Made by a program: the position numbers and the translations under genes. Below, one piece after another: positions 11,626 to 24,300 of a stretch of 64,000 nucleotides of DNA. The DNA is from Argyresthia goedartella. Taxonomy: Eukaryota > Arthropoda > Insecta > Lepidoptera > Argyresthiidae. The notes beneath the pieces were generated by a model. It searched no databases, was not told where the DNA came from, and was given only the letters and a program-made list of their open reading frames with translations. Each line of letters opens with the position of its first letter. The first letter of the stretch is position 1. The stretch covers positions 24,382,906 through 24,446,905 of the forward strand of contig OX463818.1 of NCBI GenBank assembly GCA_949825045.1. Direction: 5' to 3'.

Positions 11626-12027
11626 GGTGAGGAATGGCGATTTAGCGATGACGAACAAGTGAGAAAGCAATTTGTTTTTTAAGCCGGCTATTCACTATGA
11701 AATATAATATATATAAATTTGACATATTCATATAAAACAAAACATCTTTTTATTAGATCCCCTAGTGTGTAGCTAGCTTGAATCCTGGCCTAGTAGAAGG
11801 ATTTTTTTATTTTAGAAAGGGTTTGATTGAAGTCTGAGGGCCTTACCACAAACAAATAAAGTACCGTTCAACACTTTTTTAAAAACAAAAGCGTTTGGGA
11901 TTTGACCTTTGTTTTGAGGTGAAACGCTGTTTAATATTTTTTGTGGTAACACGGTGTTATTTTTTAGTGTTACTTTTCCTATTTGTGACCATACTCGTAT
12001 CTCACCACAGTCTGTTTTCTACTCCAG

Positions 12028-12193
12028 CTACGACAAGTGGGGCGACCCGCGAGGCACAGGCGGCGGCTCCGGCGCGTGGGCCGGCCGCGAGCGCGACCGC
12101 GAACGCGAGCGCGAGCGCGAGCGGCAGGCGCGCGCGCACCAGATGCCGAACGCGACCGAGCAGATCCCCGAACTGTTCCAGGCGCCGATCCGG
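12028..12193 (+). CDS. lilli: AF4/FMR2-family (lilliputian-like) protein, internal exon A
   Basis: The translation runs from YDKWGDPRGTGGG through an alternating Arg/Glu stretch (RERDRERERERERQARAHQM) to IPELFQAPIRV. In AF4/FMR2 proteins an ERERR-type stretch followed by LF-x-E-P-Y-K-V opens the N-terminal homology domain, which binds cyclin T1 of P-TEFb in the super elongation complex. The acceptor is chosen at 12026-12027 because of the polypyrimidine run tctgttttctactccag. An alternative acceptor at 12009-12010 would add six codons. The donor is cgg|gtaagt (12194), leaving phase 0; with the preferred acceptor the incoming phase is 2. GC content is far above the flanks. Family assignment is from motif memory, and the gene symbol is inferred by orthology. 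The upstream exon and the start codon lie outside the recognised sequence. Confidence 0.82.
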
Positions 12194-12784
12194 GTAAGTA
12201 CTTTTGCTGTGAAAGGTGGATTATGTTTGACTGTCTCTTTGGTCGAATATCACCTCCAAAGATTTGCTTATTGGTCTTCCTTAGTGTATTAAAGATATTC
12301 CAAACAACACTTTAAAATATTGTGTTTATGAGCAAATGTTGATCTATTAAAGGTTAAAAGCTATCGAGATTACACTTTGAAAATGGGGCCCTGCGTATAC
12401 AAAACATTGAGTAAACTTTACACAGTCCTTATCAGTCATTGACCTCAGGATAAGCGGGATAGTGAGGACGTTAACAATATTATGTAGATCGTTATGTAAT
12501 CGTCACGTTTGTAATATGTATGTTTGAATTGTACGTGAGGGGGGAATACAATTGGTACTATCGGAATGTCTGTTATCTATCTACACTATTTTCTGAGAGC
12601 TGTGGTACTATTTTGTAACTACGGTATTTGAGTAGTCAGTCAACTTTTTACGAAGTGACATCAAATCGTTTATTTGACGTTGACGTCACAAGTTATCGAG
12701 GTCAAATGCCGTTCATATATACACAAAATTATGTTTTTCGAATGAAACTGCTGGAAAGATTTATTTGCGATTCTGATATACATA

Positions 12785-13015
12785 AATATTAGAGGAAAAT
12801 CTTACACAAATCGAACTAGGCTCATACAAAGCTCAAGAAGGCTTCTGTTATTGGTACAAGACGACGATATATTTAATAGAGATAAATACTTATGTAAACA
12901 CATAGAAAACATTCAAGACTAAAAAACAAATATTCATGCTCATCACACAAATATTTACCCTCACCGGGATTCGAACCCCAGACCGTCGGCTTCCTATGCA
13001 GGGTCCAGGAGAGAC
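12785..13015 (-). mobile_element. Bm1-like tRNA SINE (SINE-B), full-length copy
   Basis: On the minus strand the tRNA-like head has B box ggttcgaatcccgg (complement of 12963-12976). The body is tatttgtgtgatgagcatga, and the tail contains the family motif around tatatcgtcgtc and cacaaatcg (forward-strand cttacacaaatcgaac at 12799). The tail resembles Bm1-type moth SINEs. Related copies: 13525-13635 (-), 39531-39750 (+), 51800-52000 (+). Confidence 0.7.
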
Positions 13016-13179
13016 CTTTGTATGTAATGATCACTCAAATGCATTGTTTTAAGACGAATCCGACATTGTGGATGCAACACTTGCGACATTTATGTAAGAT
13101 TGTAGAATCCAAGACAAGAGTTCTACTACGGGGGAGTCCATTAATAACGTAAAGTGTTCTTGACGATTTTCTGATCCCA

Positions 13180-13445
13180 AATGGTGAGAGAACTTTTAAA
13201 GAACCTTCCCTAACCTAAGATAACTTTAAATAAATTGACGTACTAACTGTAGCTAGTCAATTTATTTTCGAAAATTTCAACATTTTCCAAAATAAGCGAT
13301 AACTGTAATGTTAACCTAAGAAATAATCACAATCTAATTGCGCCCCGGTATAGACTCGCAAAAGTAAGCAATTCTTTCAAGGGTCAGTGCATTCTCTACG
13401 ACAACAAGATACCTCTAGAGATTTTGTAATTGCCATTTGAGCAAT
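13180..13445 (+). mobile_element. LINE family L, C-terminal RT fragment, copy 1
   Basis: Shows ctagtcaatttattttcgaa, then ttcaagggtcagtgcattct and aagatacctctagagatttt. These are the complement of 28990-28790 and encode a decayed SFKGQCILYDNKIPLEIL segment, typical of the Jockey/CR1-like C-terminus. Stops and frame changes show it is dead. Confidence 0.6.
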
Positions 13446-13524
13446 GTAAAAACGAATTTGTCTAAAACGGGATATCATAATTACAAACACAAGACATTTA
13501 TGTCAATAATAATAATAAATAATA

Positions 13525-13635
13525 AATTTTAGAGGACAATCTTACACAAATCGAGCTACGCCATACTGAGCTCAACAAGGCTTGTGCTATAGGTACTAGA
13601 CGACGATAAATTTAATAGAGATAAAATAGTTATAC
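13525..13635 (-). mobile_element. SINE-B tail fragment
   Basis: aggacaatcttacacaaatc, gagctcaacaaggcttgtgc and actagacgacgataaattta match the tail of the full copy at 12785-13015. Confidence 0.65.
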
Positions 13636-14024
13636 ATAGAAAATATGACAAATAGAACTAAACTAGATAGAAATATAGAAATGAGAGCTGAATTCCGGAA
13701 TGTTTTGATTTTTCCTGGCTTTTGAGACAAAACACTACTATTATTTTAAATTTCAAGCTTGTTGGTCTGCAAGAATGTTGATGATCGATGATGAGTCAGG
13801 CAGTGAAAAAATGATTGAACTTTGAACGGCTGTCGTTTCCAATCTATTTGTTCAAATTGACTGAATTTTGGGAAATTGCCTATTTAAATTGTGTCACAGA
13901 AAATTCAGCTAAAAATTTATCTACAACATAACTATATGTTGTAGATATATTTTCGACAGCGCCGTCGAAAATACCCCGAAGTGCTTCCGCTCCTTAGTGT
14001 ACCTCTTAAATTAGATTGAAATCA

Positions 14025-14245
14025 GTCGATAAATAACGCTACAGCAAACTCCCCCCCCCCCCCCTATTTCCCCCCAATAAAAAATTACGATCGACTATAA
14101 TTTGTTATTAAATCAAGGCACTTGCGTGCCAATTTTCGTCAAAATCGGTTGAAAAATGCGTCCTCTAGGCGAGAACAGACATAAGGACAAAATCATTTTT
14201 GGCCAATCTCGAAACTGGACGCTTCGCTCGCTCGGTCAATAACTC
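14025..14245 (+). repeat. family R repeat, copy 1
   Basis: Contains a poly-C run of about 14, then ttacgatcgactataat, gtgccaattttcgtcaaaat and the end tcgctcgctcggtcaat. It corresponds in order to the tandem pair at 55756-56440 and more loosely to 45465-45690. No ORF. Confidence 0.6.
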
Positions 14246-14249
14246 ATAT

Positions 14250-16690
14250 TGTAATATTTGTTTGTATTACTCATCTGGGTTGGTATTTTCGCCTTACTCT
14301 TCCCTCAGTGATCCAATGTCATACATTCTTGTAACGGCACCAGGGCTAAGGTCGAGCCACCGCTATCAGTAGCTATGATCGTCTATTCAATCTACCCCAA
14401 AATGAGATGTCCCGATTCAGCTGTAAGATTTGTAAATTAAGAATGATAAGTCTGAATTTCTCGTTCGTAGAGAAGTTCGTTAGGCGTACAATAGTCGAAC
14501 GAAGTTTGGTTCAGGAAGTTACAGTTTCAAGTTAGACAGAGAAAGCATATATGTCCGCGAGCCGGTAATTCGCATCAGTCAGCGGTGTAATGCGCCAGAA
14601 CGATCGTTGTTATATTTTATGGGTGATGGTACCATTTGGTTTTTGTATATATGGGCGCTAGGAACTTCTTTTAGTGGTCGACCACAGTTTATAATATTTG
14701 TTTGTGATATCGTATAGATATCCGTCGTATTTTTACGACGTGAGTACTCAATGATATTTCATGTGCTCGCTAGTAGCGGCTTGTGGTAGTTCCAATTATA
14801 TATTTGGTTCACGGCAATAACGATCCGAAAAGACCGGTTTACACTATTGCGATTTGATTTTCCGAAATGGGTTCTGAACTAGCGGTTACCTCAAAAGGTC
14901 CGTAACGTTTTGAAACCTTCAACTCTGCGCAATTTGAGCTGGATGTTATCGAAACGTAGGCATTATTGCTTTAGGAGATCTAACCCACACCATAGCGAAG
15001 TGCATAGTTCGATAAATACCGAACTATGAATTCCACTAGCCGCAGCACGTCCTCGGTTGAGCCTGATCATATATACCGACTCAGCCTACACATTAGACCT
15101 CCAGCGAAATTTACATTTAATTTAAAGATGCAACTTGAATCCAACCTGACCCAAGGCAATGCAAAACACCTACCCGGTCCTAAACAATGAACTTTAGACT
15201 GTAAATTGATCTCTTCGCGCGTCCCCGACAACACTCAAATGTCAAAATATCAACAGGATAGGTTATCTGTGTTGACACCGGTTTAACTTTGTTCTGAATT
15301 TGTTATTTCCATCCGCGGAACCTCATCGATCAAACAGTCTCCCTATGCCCTGCCAACCTAGGTTTAGCCGCAACTAAACTCCTGTCTAGCCTAGTCTAAA
15401 ACCTAGTGTTATACCACGTCCATTATCGACACCACTCGAAAATGGTTGAGTTTGATTTGAATGTGCTTGTATGTTTAATGACTGTGTGTGTGGGAATTTC
15501 AAAACTCGCTACTCGAAAGGAATGAGGAGAGGATTAGCCCGCGAATATCCTAAGAGCCAATCCAGGAACCCTATGGTGAAGGAAAAAGGAATTTAGGGTC
15601 GCTCCAAGCCCAGACTCAGACTCAGATAATTGACTTACAAGTTCTTATCTAACGACCCAAGGATTGTTTTGGAATTTGGGGTAGGTTGATATAAAGGTTA
15701 GGAACCGAGGTATATCTCGGCGCTTCAGACACTCACGAAAACCCACTGAAACTTCGCAATCACAGTTTCGTATAGTTCTGACGCGTAACACGGCAGACAA
15801 AACTGTTTAGAACTCGTGAAAGACGACTGTCACAGTAGCTAGACGCTGAGACTGAATGCTCTCCCTTCCCCCGGAATCGTATTTATACGCCCCACATGTC
15901 TGAAAGAAAAAAAACAGCGTCCTTTGCGAACACGCTCTGCCCAAGCGAAGCTTCTTATCACTAACTACACAGGGTCTATTTTCAACCATGCCATGCAGAT
16001 CCGCCGTTCTACAAATTGTGTGTACGCATATTCACTATGATCAACCGTAGGTTATCACTCAAATCATTTGGTACTGCCGATACACAGAATCTGTTGATCG
16101 CTGACCAATAAAAGCTTGTTGCGATTAATTAAGCATTCCCGACCGCTAGGCGCGCGCAGCAAAGACCACTAGAATGCTATTCATACTAGTCGTGTCAGAC
16201 TCTCCATTCCATACCTCAATCGCAATTGTATATTTGCAATCAACATAATAGCTTTCTCCGTATAGTTCCATAATAACCTTTCATTATTTAGTTATTCATA
16301 ATTTTATTCAACGCGCAGCCAAATCGGCTCTGATCTCTACACATCTCGCAGGAATGCGACAAAAAAAAACCTGACCTGTAAACTTCCTCGAACCATCCCA
16401 CGCGTCGGCTCTGTTTTTTGCTAACTTGCCACTGAGCTACGCAAAACCCCCAAACGTTATCTGAACCGATTCTCGTATACAAAACAGCGCGGCGTTGGGC
16501 TAGCCCTCTATCACGCAGAATGAAGTATCAAATGTACCGACTCTCGTGTACCATTACATTCTCTACACAAGAGGCAAAATATGACGTTTACTAAGTAATT
16601 ATCTACAGTTATAAAGTATTACGACTTTGACCTGTATAGTATTGTAGTGTCTGTGCTTTGACTTAGACTGCAACTTTGAGATTTCGTGAG
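14250..16690. other. intronic stretch, nothing recognised
   Basis: No gene, RNA or clear repeat found. The short minus-strand frames at 15807-15989 and 16288-16482 show no motif or codon signal. Confidence 0.5.
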
Positions 16691-16779
16691 ATTTTGCTCG
16701 ACACCCACACATCTCGGAGATTTTTCAAATTTTGCAATTGGTAAATTTATAAACCTCAATTTGCTTTAGAAGGTTCCGC

Positions 16780-17168
16780 TGTAGGTCTGTCCATCTGTCT
16801 GTCCGTCCGTCCGTCAGCGGGCTCTATCTCATGAAACGTAATAGGTAGACAGTTGAAATATTCACAGAATGTGTATTTCTGTCGCCGATACAGCAACAAA
16901 TAATGACCTACGGGATATTTTATAAATTAAAGGGGGTTTCCAATGCAAGAGAGATATTTTAACGAATCATATGATTGTAGATTTTGCGGCATATGACATG
17001 GTTGTGGTAGCGCAATTGGTTTGATATTGGTTCTCACTTCCCGTTCGATCCAGGTTCAGACATAATATTATTTTCATTTTGTTTTATTATTTTTAGTGGT
17101 TAAGTTTTCTTGTGCCATCGTACGGGACCGTTCGTGTGCGAGTTCGACGCGAACTTGACACATTTTTA
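16780..17168 (-). mobile_element. aagggttccgta-family element, copy 1, with inserted tRNA-like sequence
   Basis: The family has one end with (gacg)n or ctgtccgtc runs and another with aagtgcgagtc...cgaagggttccgta. Here the minus strand shows both ends (gtctgtccgtccgtccgtca near 16795; gggaccgttcgtgtgcgagt near 17125). A tRNA-like segment with B box gttcgatcc (17043-17051) and an A-box-like ttgtggtagcgcaattgg sits inside (about 16995-17065, + strand). Other copies: 18235-18478, 32878-33308, 47905-48200. Confidence 0.55.
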
Positions 17169-17304
17169 TTTTTATTAACGACTAGTGTTTACTATTGACA
17201 ATATAGTGATCTAGACTAGAATCACAGTGATAAAATTTAGTCAAAAACCTTTATTTATTTCAATTTAACCCAATGTTCTCGCAATTTTAAGGAAAAAATT
17301 ATAT

Positions 17305-18096
17305 TACCTAGTCGGTCCTTAAGTTCTGTCACAAGGTTTTTGATAGATAAAACTCAGCAATAAACTTTTTCTTATTCGTATTATACATGATTAAAAAACT
17401 TATTTTATACGAATCAAATTGCAATACAATACATTTTGTAGGATTATCGCAATATGACAAAAACCCTTATAACTTGAGACAATCGCGAACCCAAAACACG
17501 CCGCAACTGACAAAAATACCACTTACCACAAATTTTAAAAAAAAGCAGTGTTCCAGATAACCAACAAGGATTTTTTTATTTATTCTGAAACCTCGATTTT
17601 AAACCATGCTTAACAACTAGAATTTGATTTTCTGTTAGCTTTCAGTTCCAACTGCTCCCAAAGAGAACTTTACGTACTTTTTACGTTTTCAGAAAAACGT
17701 ATAAAAATGATCTTGTGGGCAACAAGTACGCAACGTAAAATGTGAATATGAAAATTAGTTTTACCCAGACTTAGTTATTTTATGCTTCAAAATGAAGGTT
17801 ACGGGTTCAGAGAGGGTTCTGACTAAAATCTCACGTAAGTTTGAAAGGTTTTAAGAGTCATGGAAAAAAGATAAAGTGAATCACGTCCGTATTTTTGATT
17901 GGTTAAAAAAGTGCAAAATCTCTGAAGAAACTAGCATTTGTGTAATATGGCTTTAAGCATTTAAATCCAATAATCGTTCTAATTTATCAGTATTTAATGA
18001 GCTATCAAACCATATATAGTATTAAATAAAAATAAACTTGGTATTATTTACTATGTGGCAAAATATTTGTGACAGAACTTATGGACCGACTAGGTA
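17305..18096. mobile_element. TA-flanked inverted-repeat transposon, non-autonomous (Tc1/mariner-like)
   Basis: cctagtcggtccttaagttc, continuing into tgtcaca (17307-17334), is matched with one mismatch by the inverse at 18068-18094 (tgtgacagaacttatggaccgactagg). TA lies directly outside on both sides (17305-17306 and 18095-18096). Element length 788 bp. No intact transposase is seen inside. The TA duplication and TIR length fit Tc1/mariner, but the family is not identified. Confidence 0.7.
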
Positions 18097-18234
18097 TATT
18101 TGCCGAGCTCACTTGTTGATCATGAGTGTCAGCAGGGATTCGTGAACTTATAAATGTAATTTGATTATTTTTGCTGGATTTCTGCACAAACTTGTTATTT
18201 ATTTAATTGCTATAAAAATATATATGTTTGTCTG

Positions 18235-18478
18235 TTAGACCTCTATAGGTCGGTGAAGAGCCTCTTGAGGGTTCGGTACCCGAAGGGTGCCACCTGGACC
18301 CTATTACTAAGACTCCGATGTCCGTCTGTCTGTCCGTCAGCGGGTTTTTTACAGAAAGTGTATTTCTGTTTAAAGCCATTTTAAAATTAACGGCGGTCGT
18401 GTTTTTTTACGCTTTTTCTTGTGAAATGCTACGGACCCTTCGTGTTTGAGTCCGAATCACACTTGACCGATTTTTTTA
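18235..18478 (-). mobile_element. aagggttccgta-family element, copy 2
   Basis: ggttcggtacccgaagggtg, ccctattactaagactccga, tccgtctgtctgtccgtcag, then tacggacccttcgtgtttga and cacttgaccgattttt are the complement of the copy at 32878-33308, but shorter. Confidence 0.7.
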
Positions 18479-18479
18479 A

Positions 18480-20530
18480 ACATTTAGTTAGCTGGAAGTA
18501 TAACTTCTAAGTTCCGCTGTCGGAATGACCAGCCTTAAGGAACAAAAATAAGAAATACTGAACCCCAAATAATTTTGGTCACCGTTACCGTTGCGTGTAA
18601 GGTTATAAAAGTCTGTATTATGTAACAGTGCTTTAGTGTTTGACCTAGTCTCACTTGAAGATGAAATTGTTTTTGTCACAGTCAGTCGCTTTTAATAATT
18701 TCGTAGTTCACCCGATTACGTAAAACTTCAAGGACTGAATGCTGTTTGTTATTCGTCTGCAGATATTGGCAAAGAATTTCGCACAAATAGAATCGGAGAT
18801 TTAATAAATAAATGCCTGCTCGCAGCGATAATATGTCTTTAATATCGAGCAATATCAAAATGTACACATTACCCAGATACAATGATGAGTCTTATAGCGG
18901 TAATAAAACAAACTCACATTGTATTGTATGATGTCACTCTGTCTCCATATCACTATCCCACGCTGATTTGACTCATATTTTAATTCAAGTGCTATTTATT
19001 GCCGTTCAAGTACCTACCAAGCTGCACGCATCCATTGTTGAAACACACTTGGAATTAGTATTTTACTAAAAGTGAATATTTATTTAAAAAAATCTAAGTA
19101 ATATTTTATCCTACAAAAGTAGCTAATACAAAACACCTGTTTTAGGGCGATACCAAATATATATTTTTTCGAATCCATAAAGTCAACTACAGATTGAATT
19201 TTTAGTATTTGATTAAGATGCTCACTGAAGGAAATCTCTCAATAGAATTGAAATACGAAAAGACCTCTAAATTATTTTAATTTTTCCTGTAATTCTGAAA
19301 TCCTAACAAATTTCATTGCAGAATTGCATTCAAAATGTGGATATTATGTATTCGTAAACTCTCCTTGAAAATCTTTTTGACAAAATAGACGTTATTTTAG
19401 TTCGAGACGAGCGCATTGTTTGCGCTCTCTTTTCTTTCTTATTTAGAAATAATTAACGCTGTCACTTTCGTTTACATTCGTATTCCTTTTATGTTGTTTT
19501 TGGTATCACATATCGCCTTAAAACTGCACAAAATCCAATTACCAAAGTATTCGAATCGCCAAAGTTTTTCCTAAACCGGCACGTCTTGCACGGGTTCTGT
19601 ACCCTTACTTCTAGAACACTCCTTATTGCACGTGCCATCCATCACCCACCAACTAGATAACTTGACACCTCATCGAGTACCCTCCTCCACCAAAATAGTC
19701 TGTTTGGTAAACTGTTCGGCGGGGAGGGGCAGGCCTCGCGTGTCTGGTTGGTGTAATGTATAAGCCAATGTCACGAAAGTTCGAGGCCGTTACCTGTTTA
19801 CACGGTGACGGTAATTATGTACTCTTTGTAACAAGTTGTAAGTGAAATTTCCATATCGACCCACGCTCTTATTCTTATTCGAAGACAGGTCAGAATTGCT
19901 ATAATCGATATCACTAGGTATAATATGTGTTTACTTGAAGAAATATTAATTTATGATAGCAAGTGAATATGTTGCCAATTTATCTGAGGCGTTTGTTTAC
20001 ATTTTGTCGCTTTAACGTCTGGATTGTTTAAAGCATATATGTAATTTACTCTATGTTTGCTTGTGTGTCTTAATTTTTTCGGCTTTTGAGTAAAAATCGG
20101 TAAACCGTTTTCGAACGCGATTCAGTATAACCTCGCAGAATGCGTGACATCTCCACGCCTCGATGTTATGCATATTAGCATTCTGCGGGGCTGCAATTAA
20201 AATATGTCAAACATTTGACTCGATCATAATATCAATCAATCCTTCGATGGTGCACCGTTGACGTTTCATTAATCATTACCTTATACTGTACAGTGGAACA
20301 AAGCCGCGCAGTTCCACTTTTGTCCCTTATTTCTATGCAATACAAACCAAATCTGTCTGGTTAGCCCTTTTAGCAGTTAAAAATAACATAAGCGGCCTAC
20401 TATATTCACAACAGCCAACCCAAGTTTGATATCTTTACAAACTATCGATAAATTGTAAAATGTATCGTACGGTACTGCTTACGATATGACGCGTTAGTTA
20501 ATAGTAAATCCGTTAAATTGTGAACTGTTT
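18480..20530. other. intronic stretch, nothing recognised
   Basis: No exon-like GC rise and no recognised element. Frames at 18488-18679 and 18682-18882 (-) have no family signal. Confidence 0.5.
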
Positions 20531-20760
20531 TAAACTTGGATTGCAAACGAAATACCGGGGCAAAAACTGCGGTATCTTAGGTGAAGACTAGAGGGGGCGA
20601 GCGCAGCGAAGAACAAAAGAAACGTTAATTCTAAACCCTCTCGGTCTGGTTTACGATTTGACAATAGTTTACAAACTAACGGTTTTGACAATCTTACGGT
20701 GACATTTATGACAAAATTTCTAACACCTCGAATCATGTTACAAATTTAACCGATACACGC
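20440..20760 (-). repeat. core-plus-inverted-arrays element, diverged copy 2
   Basis: aaaaactgcggtatcttaggtgaag and gggggcgagcgcagcgaag (about 20563-20609) are the inverse of the core (cttcgcttcgctcacccc...cacctaagctaccgcag). Flanking units with tacgatatgac and gttagttaatagtaaatc on the left face ttacgatttgac and tagtttacaaactaac on the right, partly inverted. Confidence 0.45.
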
Positions 20761-21084
20761 GCCTTAAATAATGCGGTGTTTACACACTGGCACGCCCGGG
20801 TGTTACGCTTAGGATGTATAGTTATTGTACGCAAACAGCCGCCATTACGAGTTTAAACCTAACATGGGTCTGAGTGGCACCGGTTAACCTACGTCGATTA
20901 TTTACACAAACACTGCTTGTTGTTCAAAATAATACTTTGGCACAGACTTTTTAGTCGCACATCGGAAAGAAAATGAAATAACACCAGTACTTGCGTTGCT
21001 CAATTCCAATCGCCGTGCACAAAAAGTAGAAAACTCCATCATAGTGAAGAACCTCATCTCCATAGCTATTGTCTAGCAAAGTGG

Positions 21085-21160
21085 AGGATTTAACAACTGG
21101 CCAAACGAGGGCACAACTTTGCCTTTGCCACTCCGTATAGGAAAAGGCGCGAGGCTGTGT
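21085..21160 (+). repeat. gtggcagaggc module (SINE-C tail) fragment
   Basis: gggcacaactttgcctttgc and cactccgtataggaaaaggcg match the SINE-C tail. Further fragments of this module are near 24925-24975, 29085-29115, 29440-29475, 37040-37090, 51600-51665, 56660-56690, 61680-61715 and 63938-63965. Confidence 0.55.
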
Positions 21161-21319
21161 TGTTTTATGACAAATTCCAAGAAGGAAATAAGAATAACAT
21201 CGGAAATATCTTCAGATTTATCCAATTTTTCTTCTAGCATTAAATCTGTCCTAAAGCTGCATATACAATCAAAGCACGCATCAGACAGCGTAGGCAAAGA
21301 TCAGTATTAGACAAAGAAA

Positions 21320-24300
21320 CCCATCGCAAAAGGTCTAATAGTTTAGATAGCCAGATGAAGTCGTCTCGAAATGCTAGTAACGAATATATTGATTTTTTGT
21401 GTGAGATACTGATTTCTTATTATCAGAGCCAGATTAAGTTACGAACAATACCTGGCTTCACTTTTACGAGATATCTAAGATCATAATCTCCACCAAATGT
21501 GATATAAGGTTGGATAAACCTTCAACCTAACCAAGTTTTTGCCCATATTTTACGATACAATCCATCATAATAGATTACAACTATTTTCTGATATGTCTTG
21601 GGACGGCCTATTCTCTTAGTTTTTAGTTAATTTTGGCATATTGATTTTTATATTATTTTTATTTTATATATTGACGATAGGGGATTTTACATTTTATTGG
21701 AATTGTAACCACTTCTTTAACTGTAATTATGAATGATTGAACTTATTTTCTTATTTATACAGTACTTAGTAATAAGTAGGAAGGTTTATTTTGTCTCCTT
21801 AGTCTTGAGGTAAATGATGCGTTGCGAACTACCTATATTTATTCCACTTTACCTAATGGTTACGGTGTTATAAGCTATATCATAACATTTCTTGATTATT
21901 GATGATTAAGAACTACCTATGACGTCATGGTACCTATTTTCTGGCTACAGATGGCATTGATATGATATGTTATGACAACATGCCAATAATCCTGCCTGCA
22001 TTGTCCGATTCGCCATCAAATGCCCCAGCCGAAACAATGGCCGCTTTGGCATTTGCATTGCGAGATAATAAAAAGTAGCTCTTTGCATTCATAATAATAC
22101 CTCATACATCACGGTAAGCGATAAGGCACACAGCGGCGGCTCACAATGCAGTATTCTGTACAAAAGTTTACTATAAACACACGTAGAACTAAAGACCATT
22201 CATGGACTGACTATTCCGACGGATTCCCTACTCCCGAGATTCCCTATATCCACTGTACTGATACTCTCATCTGTTCACGATCTTTCGGACCAGACTGGGC
22301 CGCTTAGTCCACACCCATCCGCAGCGGCCGGGTGCGGTCTAAACCGGTGCGGTGTCTACTGGTCTTCATTTTAAAGCTTCCTACCACATATATACTCTTC
22401 ATGATCCCGAGACCTGCCTAGATTCCCGGCCTTGGTTGCCACGGCAACCGAAAACTTCAACTTACCGACCGAACCGAAGAAAACCTCAGTGGTCCGCACC
22501 GAAATGACGTCTTCACTGAATCGCAGACCACTTAAGACTTGCCCAGAACAATTTAATATGCTAACGAGAGTGGATCGGGATTCGGGACTGCAGTGAGTGA
22601 GCCGGAATACGGCATACGATGTTCAAAGTCTAGACGTCCTCATTACAGCGCCCTCCCCTCCCGCCCCACAATCTCCCCCCCTCGTCGCGTCACACCCCCC
22701 CTGTGAGCGCCCCCTCCCACTTTTCCGCCAAAGCGGTCACTTTAAATATTGCTCTTGATACAACAGGCTTCAGATGATAGTGTGCACGGTTTTATGGCTT
22801 CATTAAAAGTGTCTGGATGCACATCTGCTAACTTTTAACCGACACTCGAAGTCATGCCATGATGACAATGTCAATATGACTTTTACACGTTTATTTAAAG
22901 TGCTGTTCATATTCACCTATTTACGGGATAGCCTAAATCTATAGGTAAGAATTCTCGTATACCACAGTAATTTCGTTTGAGCAAAGTGGTCTAGACAACT
23001 CGTTAGAGAGTAAGGTGACGCGGTTTGGTACTCGCTAATCGAGACTTGTCAATCGGCTGAACTATGCTCATGTCATAAATTATCACGAGCACACTAAAGT
23101 AATCAATCATCGAAGGCGTCTACCTGTCCTATCTAGGTCTATTCATTGGTCTGCTGAATGGTCATAGTCTACGCTAAGCAGATGTTGAGAACACCTTTTT
23201 TAATTGGAAATTGAACGGTATTCCTTTGAGTTCTTGTAATTGTCGGCCTTTCAGAATTTATTTAACTAAGTACTCGGTACAGCTGGCAACGAGGTAAAAC
23301 GTAGATTTATTGGGTATAAAGCCAGTAAGAATATGCGGTTAACACATCTATAGACCCGACCCCCCTTAGAAGGACACGAAATGTACCATTTTTCACTCGA
23401 CAACTTCAGGGACATCATGATGTTTATGCTTTACCTTTGATTATTCGGTCATGCCCAATAAGTGCTGTCTATTGATTGCTATCTTATCAAATTCGTCGAT
23501 ATAAAACCAATCCCACCTCTGTCTACTGTAGGTATAAGTACTTGATATTCACATGTCATCGTACAGAACACATATTTAGTTTTAGACAAACAAGTACAAC
23601 CTAGGACGTCCTTCTGGCAGTCTATCATTGCTCAAAGACGTTGCCACCAGACGAAGCGAGGAGAAGGGTCGACGACATTTCGGCGGCGGCGGCGAGCGGC
23701 GGCGAGTGAAAAGGCGATCATTTCATTACTCACTTCGACGACAGGATTTTCTACTTAGTAGATAATAGTCCAAGGTCGCCGGTTCCGATGATCTTTGAGA
23801 AAGGACATTTAAGCCTTGATTAATTAGGAAGTAAAGGTCAGTGTAACTCGATTCGCAACGATTTTGGAGTCGTCAATTATCCTTATTTTAGCGAACGCAC
23901 ACGGTCAGTGTATGCTTTCGCCAAAATAAGGAAATACTGTCCGCACCGAACCAATTTTAGAATTGTTTTTACTTGATTGAAATCATATGAAACCTCGCAC
24001 ACCTGTCCGCGTCGAATCAGAAATCCTGATGACTTCATAAAATCCGTTCGATGCGGATAGGGCTGCGTTCGCCATTGCTTAGCATATCCCTCGGTTGCTT
24101 TTGCTTGTATTCAAAGTTTGACGGATACTCAAAGCCGCCACTGAATCTCGCTCGGGAAGTGACAACGCCAGTATGAAATTTAATCGACACTTTATTTGAG
24201 CAAGAAGTCTGAGCATTCGACCAAGGTTGTTTAACTTCCGGTGTTGGTGAAAAAATATGTGATATTATAGGTGTCAGGCGAGGACCTTATCAAAGCTTTG

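Noticed and set aside
12037..12315. Arg/Ala-rich alternative frames across exon A
   Set aside because: Out-of-frame readings of the (cgcgag)n region. Only the RERERE frame joins exon B in the conserved domain.
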